In this document: positions 27,438 to 36,620 of the stretch, in pieces
How positions within the stretch are numbered: the first letter of the stretch is position 1
How the letters are laid out: each line of letters begins with the position of its first letter
DNA from: Planctomycetota bacterium
Lineage (GTDB): Bacteria > Planctomycetota > Planctomycetia > Pirellulales > UBA1268
NCBI GenBank assembly: GCA_003669605.1
Contig: QWOP01000003.1
Span: forward strand, 1-50,350
Length of the DNA stretch: 50,350 bases
Reading direction: 5' to 3'
The notes under the pieces: generated by a model
Seen by the model: the letters and a program-made list of their open reading frames with translations, nothing else
Database searches by the model: none
Told to the model about the DNA's origin: nothing
Program-made: the position numbers and the translations under genes

Positions 27438-28541
27438 TCACTTCCCTGCCTTCGCCTCGAGTTCCACGAGATAGGCCTTCATCGGTTCGGCCATCGGCCC
27501 GCCGAGCGCGACGGCCTTCCGCTGGGCAGCGATTGCCTTCTTCACATCGCCCTGCATCGCATAGAGATGGGCGAGCGTGTCGAGAACCGGGCCATTCTCG
27601 GGGTCGAGCTTGGCGGCCTTCTCGGCCGCCTCGGTCGCGGCGGCCGTCAATTCCTCACCAACCGGCGCCCCACGCTCGGCCATCGTCACCACCATCCAGG
27701 CCAGCGCGTTGAGGCCCTCGGCCGAATCGGCCTGAGCTTCGGCAAGCTCCGTGAACGCCGCGGCCGCCTTCTTCCCCCCGGCCTGCATCGCCATCTGGAG
27801 CCGGACGGTGTCGAGCTGGCCCCGGATCTGCTTGAGCATCTCCTTGACGCGCGGCTTGGTCGCCTCGTCGATCATCCGGTCGACCATCGCGGTCGCCTCG
27901 GCTCCCTTGTCGGCCTCGAGCAGCGCTTGGACCTCGGCGAAAGCCCCCTCGACTTTCTGCATCTCGGCCATCTCCTCGGCGTAGACGGCGCGGTCCCATG
28001 TTCCGTCGACAATCTCGGACAGCGGACCGTCCATCTGCATGGGGTGGCCGATCCACTCGATCTCGCCAGTCTTGCCGACGATGAAGGCCGTGGGGATGCC
28101 GTTTTGACCGGCGGCATCCATGTAGTCGGAGTAGACCGACTTGTCGGGGTCAGTCGTCAGACAGTAGCCCTTCGTGACTTCGGCAAACGTCTCCCCTTCG
28201 CCATTATCGCGCTCGAGGAATTCGCTCACCGTGTCGAGATCCTCGTCACTGATGCTGATCACCTGCACCCCCTTCTCGGCATAGTCCTGCTGGAGCTGGG
28301 CGATGTGGGGCATGCTCATGATGCAGGGGCCGCACCACGTGGCCCAGAACTCGACGACATAGACCTTATTCTTCTGGAATTTGGTGACCGGCTTGAAGGC
28401 TCCCTCGCCATCCTGCACCCAGTGCTCGACGTCGATTGCCGGGGCAGGCGAACCGACGTTGAGTTCGGCAGCCGGGAGGAGTGCAGCCCCAGCGAAAAGA
28501 ATGCCGAGGGAGGCAAAAAGCTGGCGGGACAGTGTCGTCAT
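27438..28541 (-). CDS. exported TlpA/ResA-like thioredoxin with helical C-terminus
   Basis: Probable periplasmic thiol-disulfide protein. The 367 residues begin with a signal peptide (LFASLGILFAGAALLPAA), then a TlpA/AhpC-TSA-like domain whose active site is WCGPC (Cys70, Cys73). The cis-proline region is GIPTAFIVG. The C-terminal ~170 residues are alanine-rich helices resembling TPR repeats (LDTLAHLYAMQGDVKKAIAAQRKAV). ATG 28541 starts directly at the signal sequence. It is the last gene of a minus-strand run behind an exported dioxygenase and DUF1501/PSCyt1 proteins. Reduction of haem-site cysteines or general redox folding is a plausible role, but unproved. Confidence 0.85.
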   Translation of the reverse strand: MTTLSRQLFASLGILFAGAALLPAAELNVGSPAPAIDVEHWVQDGEGAFKPVTKFQKNKVYVVEFWATWCGPCIMSMPHIAQLQQDYAEKGVQVISISDEDLDTVSEFLERDNGEGETFAEVTKGYCLTTDPDKSVYSDYMDAAGQNGIPTAFIVGKTGEIEWIGHPMQMDGPLSEIVDGTWDRAVYAEEMAEMQKVEGAFAEVQALLEADKGAEATAMVDRMIDEATKPRVKEMLKQIRGQLDTVRLQMAMQAGGKKAAAAFTELAEAQADSAEGLNALAWMVVTMAERGAPVGEELTAAATEAAEKAAKLDPENGPVLDTLAHLYAMQGDVKKAIAAQRKAVALGGPMAEPMKAYLVELEAKAGK

Positions 28542-28652
28542 TGCGGGGAACTCCAAGTATGAAAAGACCGTGGGGAATGTGACGCCATCCAAGGCGACGT
28601 CGATTCGTTCGCTGGCAGCAGTCTCCTGTTCAATCAACCACGCCGTGGAGGG

Positions 28653-29333
28653 TCAGCCATCTTCAGGAGTGAGCCCGAGGACGATGTCCCAAGTCGCCGA
28701 GAGCTCCCCGATCCGCGATCCCTCGAGGGGAACGAAATCGGCGACAACCGCTGCTGCCTGCTCGGGGATGAGGCTTTTGAAGCAGACGTCTTTTTCGTTG
28801 CCGGGATGCCCCAACACATAGCACTGCGTGGTCAGCAGGTGGCGGTCACCGCGACTCACCTTGACATGGATGTGGGGGGAGCGGCCCGGATAGGAAACCG
28901 GCTTGATGGTGCGAAATCCATACGCCCCCCCGAGCCCGGTGAGAAACCGGCCATAGCCCTGAAAATGGCTGTCCCGGTTCTTGGAATTATCGCTCCCTGA
29001 ATGGAGGTAAGCGCCGTGGGCGTCGCACTGCCAGATCTCCACCAGTGCCCCGCGGATTGGACGCCCTGCAGCGTCGCGAACCGATCCAGAGAACCAGGCC
29101 ACCTCACCATCGGCAGGCTGGCTCGAGTCGGTGATCCGCAGGAGATCGTTGTCGGTATCGAGCGGCAGCCGGTCTGGGAAGAACGGCCCCTCTGTCTGTT
29201 CGGGCGTCTGGGTCAACTCCTCGGCATACGCTCCCGGCCGTGTGGCAAACAACGCCGCTAGGGCTGCCATCCGCAGCATTCGCCGCCGGCCCTCGTCGGC
29301 CCGCTCAAAGGATCGGGGATTCAAGAGGTGCAT
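28653..29333 (-). CDS. exported intradiol ring-cleavage dioxygenase
   Basis: Family members cleave catechol-type rings between the two hydroxyls using non-haem Fe(III). The 226-residue protein has TEGPFFP, then VEIWQCDAHGAYLHSG and PVSYPGRSPHIHVKV. This gives the full ligand set: Tyr109, Tyr148, His154, His156. The N-terminus (DEGRRRMLRMAALAALFATRPGAYA) looks like a Tat-type signal, so the enzyme is probably periplasmic, unlike classical cytosolic catechol or protocatechuate dioxygenases. ATG 29333 has GGAG twelve bases upstream. It sits 36 bp after a DUF1501 gene and 111 bp before the thioredoxin-like gene. The aromatic substrate is unknown. Confidence 0.88.
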   Translation of the reverse strand: MHLLNPRSFERADEGRRRMLRMAALAALFATRPGAYAEELTQTPEQTEGPFFPDRLPLDTDNDLLRITDSSQPADGEVAWFSGSVRDAAGRPIRGALVEIWQCDAHGAYLHSGSDNSKNRDSHFQGYGRFLTGLGGAYGFRTIKPVSYPGRSPHIHVKVSRGDRHLLTTQCYVLGHPGNEKDVCFKSLIPEQAAAVVADFVPLEGSRIGELSATWDIVLGLTPEDG

Positions 29334-29369
29334 GTGTCGTCACTCCAGCAGACAAATGAGAAAAGGCGA

Positions 29370-30854
29370 TCAGGCGAGGATCTCGTTGACGACGCGGCCG
29401 TGGACGTCGGTGAGGCGGTAGCGGCGACCCTGAAAACGGTAGGTGAGCCGCTCGTGATCGATCCCCATCAAATGCATGAGCGTTGCATGAAAGTCGTGGA
29501 CGTGGACCCCATCCCGGACGATGTTGTACCCGAACTCGCAGGTTTCGCCGTGACTGATTCCCCCCTTCACGCCGCCGCCGGCCATCCACATCGTGAAGCA
29601 GCGCGGATGATGGTCTCGCCCGAAATCTCCCCCCGGCGCGTAATGTCCCTGACAGTAGTTCGTTCGCCCGAACTCTCCCCCCCAGACGACAAGCGTGTCG
29701 TCGAGCATTCCCCGGTCAGCAAGATCCTGAACGAGCGCCGCCGAGGGTTGATCGGTCTGCCCCGCCTCCCCACGGATACCAGCCGGCAGGCCACCGTGAT
29801 GGTCCCAATCCTGATGGTAGAGCTGGATGAATCGCACGCCCCGCTCCGCCAGTCGCCGTGCCAACAGGCAGTTGGAGGCAAACGTCCCCGGATCGCTCGC
29901 CCCTGGACCATACTTCTCAATCACATGCGCCGGCTCGTCGGCGAGATTCGTGACATCGGGGACGCTCGCCTGCATCCGGAAGGCGAGTTCATAGTTGGCG
30001 ATTCGGGTCGCTATCTCCGGATCGGGGTTGGCCGCAAACTGGTGCTCGTGGAGGTGTTTGAGCCCGTCGAGCGCCGCCCGACGGCTCTGGCGTGAAACCC
30101 CGGCCGGGTTGCCGAGGTAGAGCACCGGATCGCCGCCGGAACGGAAACGCACCCCCTGATGCTGCGTAGGGAGAAAGCCAGAGCCCCAGAGGTGGCTCAT
30201 CAGTGGCTGCCCCCCTTTGTTCTTCGTGATCAGAACAACGAACGAGGGGAGATCGTCACTGGAATCCCCCAGACCGTAGTCGAGCCAAGCCCCGATACTC
30301 GGCCGGCCCGGAATCTGCGCCCCGGTCTGCATGAACGTCACACCGGGACCGTGGTTGATGCTCTCGGTGTACATCGATTTGAGAAAGCAGAGCTTGTCAG
30401 CCACCTTGGCGGTGTGTGGCAAGGCTTCTGAAAGCCAGGCCCCCGATTGGCCATGCTGCGCAAATTTCATCGGCGAGCCGACCAGCGGGATGGAACTCTG
30501 ATTGCCCGACATCCCCGTGAGCCGCTGCCCGCCTCGGACGCTCTCCGGGAGTTGCTCTCCGGTGCGATCGACGAGCATCGGTTTCCAGTCGTAGAGGTCG
30601 AGCTGCGACGGCCCCCCCGACTGGAAGAGATATATCACCCGCTTTGCCCTGGGCGCGAGGTGGAAGGCATCGAGCGATCCGTGCGGCGCCCCCGGGGCAG
30701 CGGCGGCGCACCGCCGCGCCAGAAGATCGGCAAGCGCAATGCCGCCAAGGCCCATGCCGGTGGTGGCGAGCAACCGGCGGCGGCTGGTCGCGAGAGCCAC
30801 GGGAAGCCCAACGGCCTGCGTGTCGGAGGCATTCATCGTCGCGGGGTCTTTCAT
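29370..30854 (-). CDS. DUF1501 protein, Tat-exported
   Basis: Exported protein with the sulfatase-like DUF1501 fold, of unknown activity. The 494 residues carry a twin-arginine signal ([22 protein letters not shown], arginines at 25-27). Family motifs follow: RVIYLFQSGGPSQLDLYDWKP, INHGPGVTFMQTG, VVWGGEFGRTNYCQG and GRDHHPRCFTMWMAGGG. The start ATG at 30854 overlaps the stop of the PSCyt1/DUF1553 gene as ATGA, so the two proteins are translationally coupled and likely act together. This is the usual planctomycete pairing. The next gene on the strand is the dioxygenase, after 36 bp. Confidence 0.93.
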   Translation of the reverse strand: MKDPATMNASDTQAVGLPVALATSRRRLLATTGMGLGGIALADLLARRCAAAAPGAPHGSLDAFHLAPRAKRVIYLFQSGGPSQLDLYDWKPMLVDRTGEQLPESVRGGQRLTGMSGNQSSIPLVGSPMKFAQHGQSGAWLSEALPHTAKVADKLCFLKSMYTESINHGPGVTFMQTGAQIPGRPSIGAWLDYGLGDSSDDLPSFVVLITKNKGGQPLMSHLWGSGFLPTQHQGVRFRSGGDPVLYLGNPAGVSRQSRRAALDGLKHLHEHQFAANPDPEIATRIANYELAFRMQASVPDVTNLADEPAHVIEKYGPGASDPGTFASNCLLARRLAERGVRFIQLYHQDWDHHGGLPAGIRGEAGQTDQPSAALVQDLADRGMLDDTLVVWGGEFGRTNYCQGHYAPGGDFGRDHHPRCFTMWMAGGGVKGGISHGETCEFGYNIVRDGVHVHDFHATLMHLMGIDHERLTYRFQGRRYRLTDVHGRVVNEILA

Positions 30855-33800
30855 CGCTTCACCACAGTGCCGTCATAGCTGAGCAGGGCATTCAATACAC
30901 CGGCCAGTGCCGCCACGTCGATCGCCGCAAGCGCCGGGTCGGCCGGAGTGCTGCCGACCGCCAGGAGCTTCGGCGCCTCGTCGGCGTGCGCCGTGTACCA
31001 CGCCAACTGCTCGGCGTGCATCGCCCGGAGAACTTGCATTTCGGCATCGTCCGGCCGGCGGCTGGTGAGTCGCCCAAAACCCTCCGCCAGGAGCGGGGCG
31101 ACATCGCCGGCCCCCGGCGGGTGACGAGCCAGCAGATTCTGCGCGAGGACGCGCGACGCCTCGACAAACTGCGGGCCGTTCAAGAGCACGAGGGCATGCA
31201 GCGGGGTGTTGGTGGTGTCGCGCTTCGCCACGCAGACGACGCGCTTGGGAACATCAAAACTCTCGAGCACCGGTCCGGGCCCGGTCCGGCGCCAGAGGGT
31301 GTAGAGGCTGCGGCGGTAGAGATCAGCGCCGCTGCCGGGGCCTGCTGGTTTGAACGACTCGGCAAGGTCGTAGGTGTTCACCGGCGGCCCACCGGTCTGT
31401 TCGACGAGCAATCCGCAGGAGGCCAGGATGCCGTCGCGGATCATCTCCGCCGGGAGACGGTGCCGCGGGCCCCGCGCCAGCCAAACATTCGCAGGATCGT
31501 CGGCGGCGACCTGCTCAGCGGCCATGCTCCGCTGCCGGTAGGTGTCGGAGAGCATGATCGTGCGGAGAAGCGCCTTCATGTCCCAGGCAAGCCCCCCCTC
31601 GGCCTGCGATCGGGAAAACTCCCACGCCAGCCAGTCGAGCAATTCCGGATATTCTGGCCGCACTGACTGGAGCCCGAGATCCTCAACGCTCCTCACCAGC
31701 CCAGTGCCGAAGAGCGATTGCCAGAGCCGGTTGACTGTCACCCGTGCCAGCAGGGGATGGGCCGGATCAGTCAGCCAGCGTGCCAGCCCAAGCCGGTTCC
31801 GCGGTGCACCAGCAGGGAAGGGGGGGAAGACCGCCGGCGTATCAGGGCCGACCGCCTCAGTGCGTTTGTCGTACTCGCCGCGGGTGAGGATATAGGCCGT
31901 CTTCGGCGCTATCATCTCCCGCATAACCATGATTTCCTGCGGCTGTTCGCCAAGATCATCGCGAGCCCGCCGCGCTTCCTCAAGCGTCTTCCGGGCGGCT
32001 GCCACCTCCGTATCGAGCGCGGCTGCATAGAAACCGGCGAGGAGATCGGCGGCGCCGTCGGGGCGCTGCTCTTTGAGCGTCGCGATCGCCCCGGGCTGAA
32101 ACAGTTCCCGCGCTTCGAGAAGCGACAGCGCCCGGTCATAGACTGAAAACTCGTCGACAAGTCCTTCCTTAAAGCCCTGGTCGCGCATCCGTTCACCAAT
32201 GCGGATGTGGTCGCCGCCGCCACCGGTGATCTCGCGTGTCAGATGGTCGCGGACGATCTCCACCACCGCTGGCCGGCCATCGACAAAGAGCTTGAGTCCG
32301 GCAGCTTCTCCCGAGCCGTCGCTGGTGACGATGAGGTGCGTCCAGCGTCCCACCGGCACCGGCTCGATGGTCCGCACGCTCACCGCGTCGCCTGGCCAGA
32401 AGTGGATCAGCGACCACTTGAAGTGCCCATCCTCGACGAGGAGCTCGTAGCCCCTGCTCCCCGCATCGGTCCAGGCCTGCGAGCGGTGGAAGACGACCGC
32501 CCGGTCATACCGCACCGGAGCCTGGAGCCAGAGGGCCACCGAAAAGGGCTGGCTGCGGCGGAAGTTTCCCACCGCCGTCTGTACTGGATGATCGCCGGTG
32601 AGCTTCAGGGCCTGGCCTCGATAGCCAGGGACGACCGTGATCTCCGCCGGGCTCGTGGCCGCGGCGCCGCCGTCGACCGCGTTTGGAAACGAGTTGTCTG
32701 CGGCCCGGTCGTCGAACGAAAACGCCGCCATCCGACCCGGCAGCGCGCCGGGGTTGGCGGCGGCCAGTTCTGCTGGCACGTCGGCCTTCCCAGCAATCGC
32801 TCGAAAAACCTTCTCCCGAGCCAGTCGCTCGCGGCGGTCGACCTCCGTGGTGGCCAGCCGGCAGGCCTCATCGGCCTTCTGGAGTGCGGTCTTCCAACTC
32901 TCGTCGGCCAGCCGCAGCTTTGGAGTCGGCACGGCGGGAGTGAAGTAACTGTAGAGCCCCGCCTCATCGACATCGTCGAAGAAAGCAAAGAACTGGTAAT
33001 ACTCCTTCTGCGTCAGCGGATCGAACTTGTGGTCGTGGCAGCGGCAGCACTCGAGCGAGAGCCCGAGAAACGCGGTGCCGAACGTGGTCACCCGGTCGTT
33101 GACGTAATTGACGCGGTACTCCTCCTCGACACTTCCCCCTTCGGCCTCCTGTTGATGGAGCCGGTTAAAAGCGGTGGCAAGGATCTGCTCGTCGGTGGCG
33201 CCCGGCAGCAGGTCGCCGGCGAGTTGCCAGGTGACAAAGTCGTTCCAGGGGAGGTTGCGGTTGTAGGCGCTGATCACCCAGTCGCGCCACCACCACATCG
33301 GTCGATCGCGATCGACCTGAAAGCCGTAGCTGTCGGCATAGCGCGCCAGATCGAGCCAGTCGGCGGTCATTCGCTCGCCGTACCGTGGGCTCGCGAGTAA
33401 CCGATCGAGGAGTTTTTCGTAGGCCTCGGGAGTCTCGTCGGCGACGAACGCCACCACCTCCTCGGCTGTCGGCGGCAGTCCGGTGATGTCAAAAGTCGCC
33501 CGGCGGAGGAGCGTCACCCGATCGGCCTGGGGCTGCAGGGCGAGGCCGCGCTCGGCGAGGCGTTTGCCGACGATCCGGTCGATCGCATGGGCACCGGGGG
33601 GAGCCTCCGGGACAACCGGGATTTTGAGCGACTGAAACGCCCAGTGGGGCTCGTACTCGGCGCCGGCAGCGATCCACTGCTTCAAGAGATCGACCTGCTC
33701 GCTGGAAAGCTTCCCCAGTTTCGACTGCGGCGGGGGCATGACGACGTCGGGATCGTCGGAGATGATCCGGGCAATGATCTCGCTTGCGGCAACATCGCCG

Positions 33801-34069
33801 GGAACGATCGCCTTGGCACCACTGGCCCCCTCGGCCGTGGCCGATTCGTGCCGATCAAGGCGGAGACCAGCCTGGCGCTGGACGCTGTCGGGCCCGTGGC
33901 ACTGGTAGCAGGTATCGGAGAGGATCGGCCGGATATCGCGATCGAAGGAGATCTGAGCGTCGGCCGCCGCCGCCGAAAGAGACAGCACGACGGCCATGAT
34001 CGCGGCCAGAATTAGCCCCACAGAGCAGGACAGACAGCGGTTCAAACAGGGCACAACGTGGCAGTTCAT
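30851..34069 (-). CDS. PSCyt1-DUF1549-DUF1553 protein with LamG-like domain
   Basis: Large exported planctomycete protein of unknown reaction. Of 1072 residues, about 1-38 are a signal peptide (LILAAIMAVVLSLSAAAA). The haem motif CYQCH is at 54-58, and MPPPQSKL follows in PSCyt1. DUF1549 spans about 145-350 (DITGLPPTAEE, YGERMTADWLDLARYADSYG) and ends with CCRCHDHKFDP. Residues about 425-640 form a LamG/concanavalin-like sugar-binding fold (FSVALWLQAP, GRWTHLIVTSDG, VDEFSVYDRAL). DUF1553 closes the protein (RVTVNRLWQSLFGTGLV, NTPLHALVLLNGP). The ATG at 34069 lies in one copy of a 16-bp duplication. The gene overlaps the next DUF1501 gene by 4 nt. Confidence 0.92.
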   Translation of the reverse strand: MNCHVVPCLNRCLSCSVGLILAAIMAVVLSLSAAAADAQISFDRDIRPILSDTCYQCHGPDSVQRQAGLRLDRHESATAEGASGAKAIVPGDVAASEIIARIISDDPDVVMPPPQSKLGKLSSEQVDLLKQWIAAGAEYEPHWAFQSLKIPVVPEAPPGAHAIDRIVGKRLAERGLALQPQADRVTLLRRATFDITGLPPTAEEVVAFVADETPEAYEKLLDRLLASPRYGERMTADWLDLARYADSYGFQVDRDRPMWWWRDWVISAYNRNLPWNDFVTWQLAGDLLPGATDEQILATAFNRLHQQEAEGGSVEEEYRVNYVNDRVTTFGTAFLGLSLECCRCHDHKFDPLTQKEYYQFFAFFDDVDEAGLYSYFTPAVPTPKLRLADESWKTALQKADEACRLATTEVDRRERLAREKVFRAIAGKADVPAELAAANPGALPGRMAAFSFDDRAADNSFPNAVDGGAAATSPAEITVVPGYRGQALKLTGDHPVQTAVGNFRRSQPFSVALWLQAPVRYDRAVVFHRSQAWTDAGSRGYELLVEDGHFKWSLIHFWPGDAVSVRTIEPVPVGRWTHLIVTSDGSGEAAGLKLFVDGRPAVVEIVRDHLTREITGGGGDHIRIGERMRDQGFKEGLVDEFSVYDRALSLLEARELFQPGAIATLKEQRPDGAADLLAGFYAAALDTEVAAARKTLEEARRARDDLGEQPQEIMVMREMIAPKTAYILTRGEYDKRTEAVGPDTPAVFPPFPAGAPRNRLGLARWLTDPAHPLLARVTVNRLWQSLFGTGLVRSVEDLGLQSVRPEYPELLDWLAWEFSRSQAEGGLAWDMKALLRTIMLSDTYRQRSMAAEQVAADDPANVWLARGPRHRLPAEMIRDGILASCGLLVEQTGGPPVNTYDLAESFKPAGPGSGADLYRRSLYTLWRRTGPGPVLESFDVPKRVVCVAKRDTTNTPLHALVLLNGPQFVEASRVLAQNLLARHPPGAGDVAPLLAEGFGRLTSRRPDDAEMQVLRAMHAEQLAWYTAHADEAPKLLAVGSTPADPALAAIDVAALAGVLNALLSYDGTVVKR

Positions 34070-34097
34070 AAGCCTTGTCTCTCATAAGCCTTGTCTC
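34066..34097. repeat. perfect 16-bp tandem duplication of RBS plus start codon
   Basis: The 16-mer TCATAAGCCTTGTCTC occurs twice head-to-tail (34066-34081, 34082-34097). On the minus strand each copy reads AAGG, four bases, ATGA. The downstream ATG (34069) starts the DUF1549/DUF1553 protein. The upstream ATG (34085) is 16 bases away, so out of frame, and would open a decoy peptide beginning MRDKAYEL. Confidence 0.8.
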
Positions 34098-34192
34098 AGG
34101 GGGCAACCATGGCGTCTTCAAAATCCCCGCCGGCAATACTCCTGACTTCTGCAGTGTACGCACGGCACTTGAGCCCATGCAGTGGGGCCATG

Positions 34193-35650
34193 TCACCCGA
34201 AAAGCGGCCCGATCGGCTTTCCCTCGCAGACCGGGAATGGCCGGCCGAGCGTATCGATCCACTCCGATCGCGGTGGTACGCCAAGCGCCTGCCAGATCGT
34301 CGCCGCCAGATCCTCTGGGCGGAACGGGTCGCTGGCCGGCTCGCCGCCGAACTTGTCGGTGCTGCCGACAATGGTGCCACCGCGCACCCCGCCACCGGCG
34401 AAAAACACGCTCTGGGCTCGGCCCCAGTGATCGCGTCCCGCCTCGCGCGCCCCAGCCAGCGTGCTGATCTTTGGAGTCCGTCCAAACTCACCGGCCATCA
34501 CGATCAGTGTGTCATCAAGGAGGCCGCTGGAGCCGAGATCGTCGAGGAGCGCCGCCACTGCCCGATCGGTCGGCGGAAGGAGAAACCGCTCGAGATTCGT
34601 CCAGGCCGATTCGTGGGTGTCCCAGGTCTCGTTGTTGCCGAGATTTACCTGCACCATTCCCACCCCCGCTTCCACGAGTCTCGCCGCCAGCAGCAACGAC
34701 CAACCGAAGGCGTTCTCGCCGTAGGCCGCACGGAGTTTTGGATCAGCTTTGGAGATGTCGAAGGCGCCCGACACTTTCCCGTCGAGGAGGAGCGACGTGG
34801 CCATGCCTCGGTAGCGATCGAAAGACCTCTCATCGGCTGTCTTCTCCAGATCAGCCCGCTGCTTGTCGACAGAATCGCGAAGCGTCAGACGATCGAGCAA
34901 CCTCCCCCCCATGAGCGACTGCGGCACCGCCAGATCGAGCGAGCGAAAATCGAGTGTCTGCGTTGCCGGACCGTCGTGGTGGTGGAAGAGATATTCTGGG
35001 TAGGCGCCGTACGTCACCGGGTTGTACGGAGAGCAATCGAGGAAGAAGGGCTCGTGCTGCCGGCCAAGAAGGGCTGCAAACTGCCCTGGGATCACGCGCC
35101 CCGTGCGGTGGACGAGCTTCTCGGGAAGGATGATCGACGGGGGAAGATTGTTCCGCGCCGGCACCAGCGTCTGCGCGAGTGCTGCAAGCGCCGGCCAGTC
35201 GGATTTCTTCGGGGCGCTGGGATCGAAGCCCACCGGGATGTCGGAGCGGCCGGTGAGCATGATGTGATGGCCAGCCGAGTGATCGTTGGATGTGTGCGTC
35301 AGCGAGCGGAGAACGGCCCACTTGTCACTGCGGGCCGCCAGCAGCGGCAAGTGCTCGCACAGCTGAAGCCCTGGTGTCTTCGTGGCGATCGTCTTGAAAC
35401 TGCCGCGGATATCGAGCGGGCCGTCGGGCTTGGGATCAAAACTCTCGTGCTGCGCCAGGCCACCAGAGAGAAAAATGTAGATCACCGACTTCGGCGGCCG
35501 GGCGTGAGTGGCTTCTCCGGCAGGCGCGGCGGCGGCGCGGGCGGCGGCGATAGAATCGAGGGAGAGGCCGAACATCCCCAGGGCACCGGCCTGGACAGCA
35601 GTCCGCCGACTGATGCTCTGCCGCGGCGGATGTTGGAAGAATTCTGTCAT
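34193..35650 (-). CDS. DUF1501 protein, Tat-exported
   Basis: Second DUF1501 member of this cluster, exported, function unknown. The 485 residues have a twin-arginine signal (SISRRTAVQAGALGMFGLSL, arginines 15-16). Motifs are VIYIFLSGGLAQHESFDPKP, TSNDHSAGHHIMLTG, WDTHESAW, IVMAGEFGRTPK and GRDHWGRAQSVFFAGGG, supplying His and Asp residues of the presumed metal site. I chose ATG 35650, preceded by GGGGGAT; a GTG lies directly before it. It lies 123 bp upstream of the DUF1549/DUF1553 gene on the same strand and is probably the first gene of the cluster. The next DUF1501 is clearly a different lineage, so this is not a recent duplication. Confidence 0.92.
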   Translation of the reverse strand: MTEFFQHPPRQSISRRTAVQAGALGMFGLSLDSIAAARAAAAPAGEATHARPPKSVIYIFLSGGLAQHESFDPKPDGPLDIRGSFKTIATKTPGLQLCEHLPLLAARSDKWAVLRSLTHTSNDHSAGHHIMLTGRSDIPVGFDPSAPKKSDWPALAALAQTLVPARNNLPPSIILPEKLVHRTGRVIPGQFAALLGRQHEPFFLDCSPYNPVTYGAYPEYLFHHHDGPATQTLDFRSLDLAVPQSLMGGRLLDRLTLRDSVDKQRADLEKTADERSFDRYRGMATSLLLDGKVSGAFDISKADPKLRAAYGENAFGWSLLLAARLVEAGVGMVQVNLGNNETWDTHESAWTNLERFLLPPTDRAVAALLDDLGSSGLLDDTLIVMAGEFGRTPKISTLAGAREAGRDHWGRAQSVFFAGGGVRGGTIVGSTDKFGGEPASDPFRPEDLAATIWQALGVPPRSEWIDTLGRPFPVCEGKPIGPLFG

Positions 35651-35903
35651 CACCGAATCCCCCTGGGCTGCCCCGCGATCCCACAGTGTGATCCAACTCG
35701 CACCGCTAGTGCCTCAGGATAGATTCCGCCCCCCGGCCTGTCGACGCCGAGAGCAGATGCTGCCGTTGGCCAAGGCCCCTTGTAGCCACGATACTCCTGA
35801 GATCTTTCACGGTTTGGGCTGTTTGTCCATCTCGGTCGTCCCTGTGTCAAAACCTCGACCACCCGCCGCGATCGAGCCCCAAAGGCCCCTTTGGCCCCCC
35901 GGT

Positions 35904-36620
35904 ATGGTGCCTCCACGGCCCCCCTCCATTGTGCCCCTAGGCGATGCGGCGGTCCTGATCCGTTTTGAGTCCGCGGGAGCAGACGACAGGAGCCATTGGC
36001 AGCGAATGGCCATCGTGGAGCGATTGACGAGCGATCCGATCGCCGGCGTCATCGACGCCGCGGCGGCATTCGATTCCGTCGGTGTGTTCTTCGACCCAAC
36101 CCGGATCGAATCGGACCGGCTCATCAGCCTGCTCAAGCATCGGCTCGCTGACATTGAGAGCCTTCCCTCTCCTCCACCACGGATCGTGGAGATTCCGGTC
36201 TGCTACGGTGGGGATCATGGTCCCGATCTGGACGCCGTCGCACAGCACGCGGGAATCGCGGCGGCGGAAGTGGTCCGCCTCCATGCCGCTGCCGTGCACC
36301 GCGTGGCGATGGTGGGATTTGCTCCGGGGTTTCCCTACCTCACCGGGCTCCCGGAGCAGCTCGCCATCCCCCGCCGCCGGTCGCCACGGACTACCGTCGC
36401 CGCCGGCACGGTTGCCATCGCTGGCCTGCAAACCGGGATCTACCCCCGCGCGAGCCCCGGTGGTTGGAACTGCATCGGTCGCACTGCATGCCTGCTCTTT
36501 GACCCCTTCCGGGAGCCGCCGACGCTTCTCCAAGCGGGCGACATGGTGCGGATGGTGCCGATCGATCGCGCTGCATTCGAGGCCCAATCTGCCACCGGTG
36601 TTGCAATGGGTGGCCGATGA
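35904..36620 (+). CDS. pxpB: 5-oxoprolinase subunit B
   Basis: Part of the ATP-dependent PxpABC 5-oxoprolinase that opens pyroglutamate to glutamate in the cytosol. The 238-residue protein is of the KipI/AHS1 type, with IVEIPVCYGGDHGPDLDAVA, VGFAPGFPYLTGLP, PRRRSPRTTVAAGTVAIAG and IYPRASPGGWNCIGRT, all family hallmarks. I chose ATG 35904; residues before it lack similarity. The stop overlaps the pxpC start as ATGA. The 253-bp region upstream is shared with the divergent DUF1501 gene and must carry the operon promoter. Confidence 0.9.
   Translation: MVPPRPPSIVPLGDAAVLIRFESAGADDRSHWQRMAIVERLTSDPIAGVIDAAAAFDSVGVFFDPTRIESDRLISLLKHRLADIESLPSPPPRIVEIPVCYGGDHGPDLDAVAQHAGIAAAEVVRLHAAAVHRVAMVGFAPGFPYLTGLPEQLAIPRRRSPRTTVAAGTVAIAGLQTGIYPRASPGGWNCIGRTACLLFDPFREPPTLLQAGDMVRMVPIDRAAFEAQSATGVAMGGR

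Noticed and set aside
34091..35722. 543-codon open frame on the plus strand opposite DUF1501
   Set aside because: The opposite strand encodes a complete DUF1501 protein with a Tat signal; the plus-strand reading has no family motifs.
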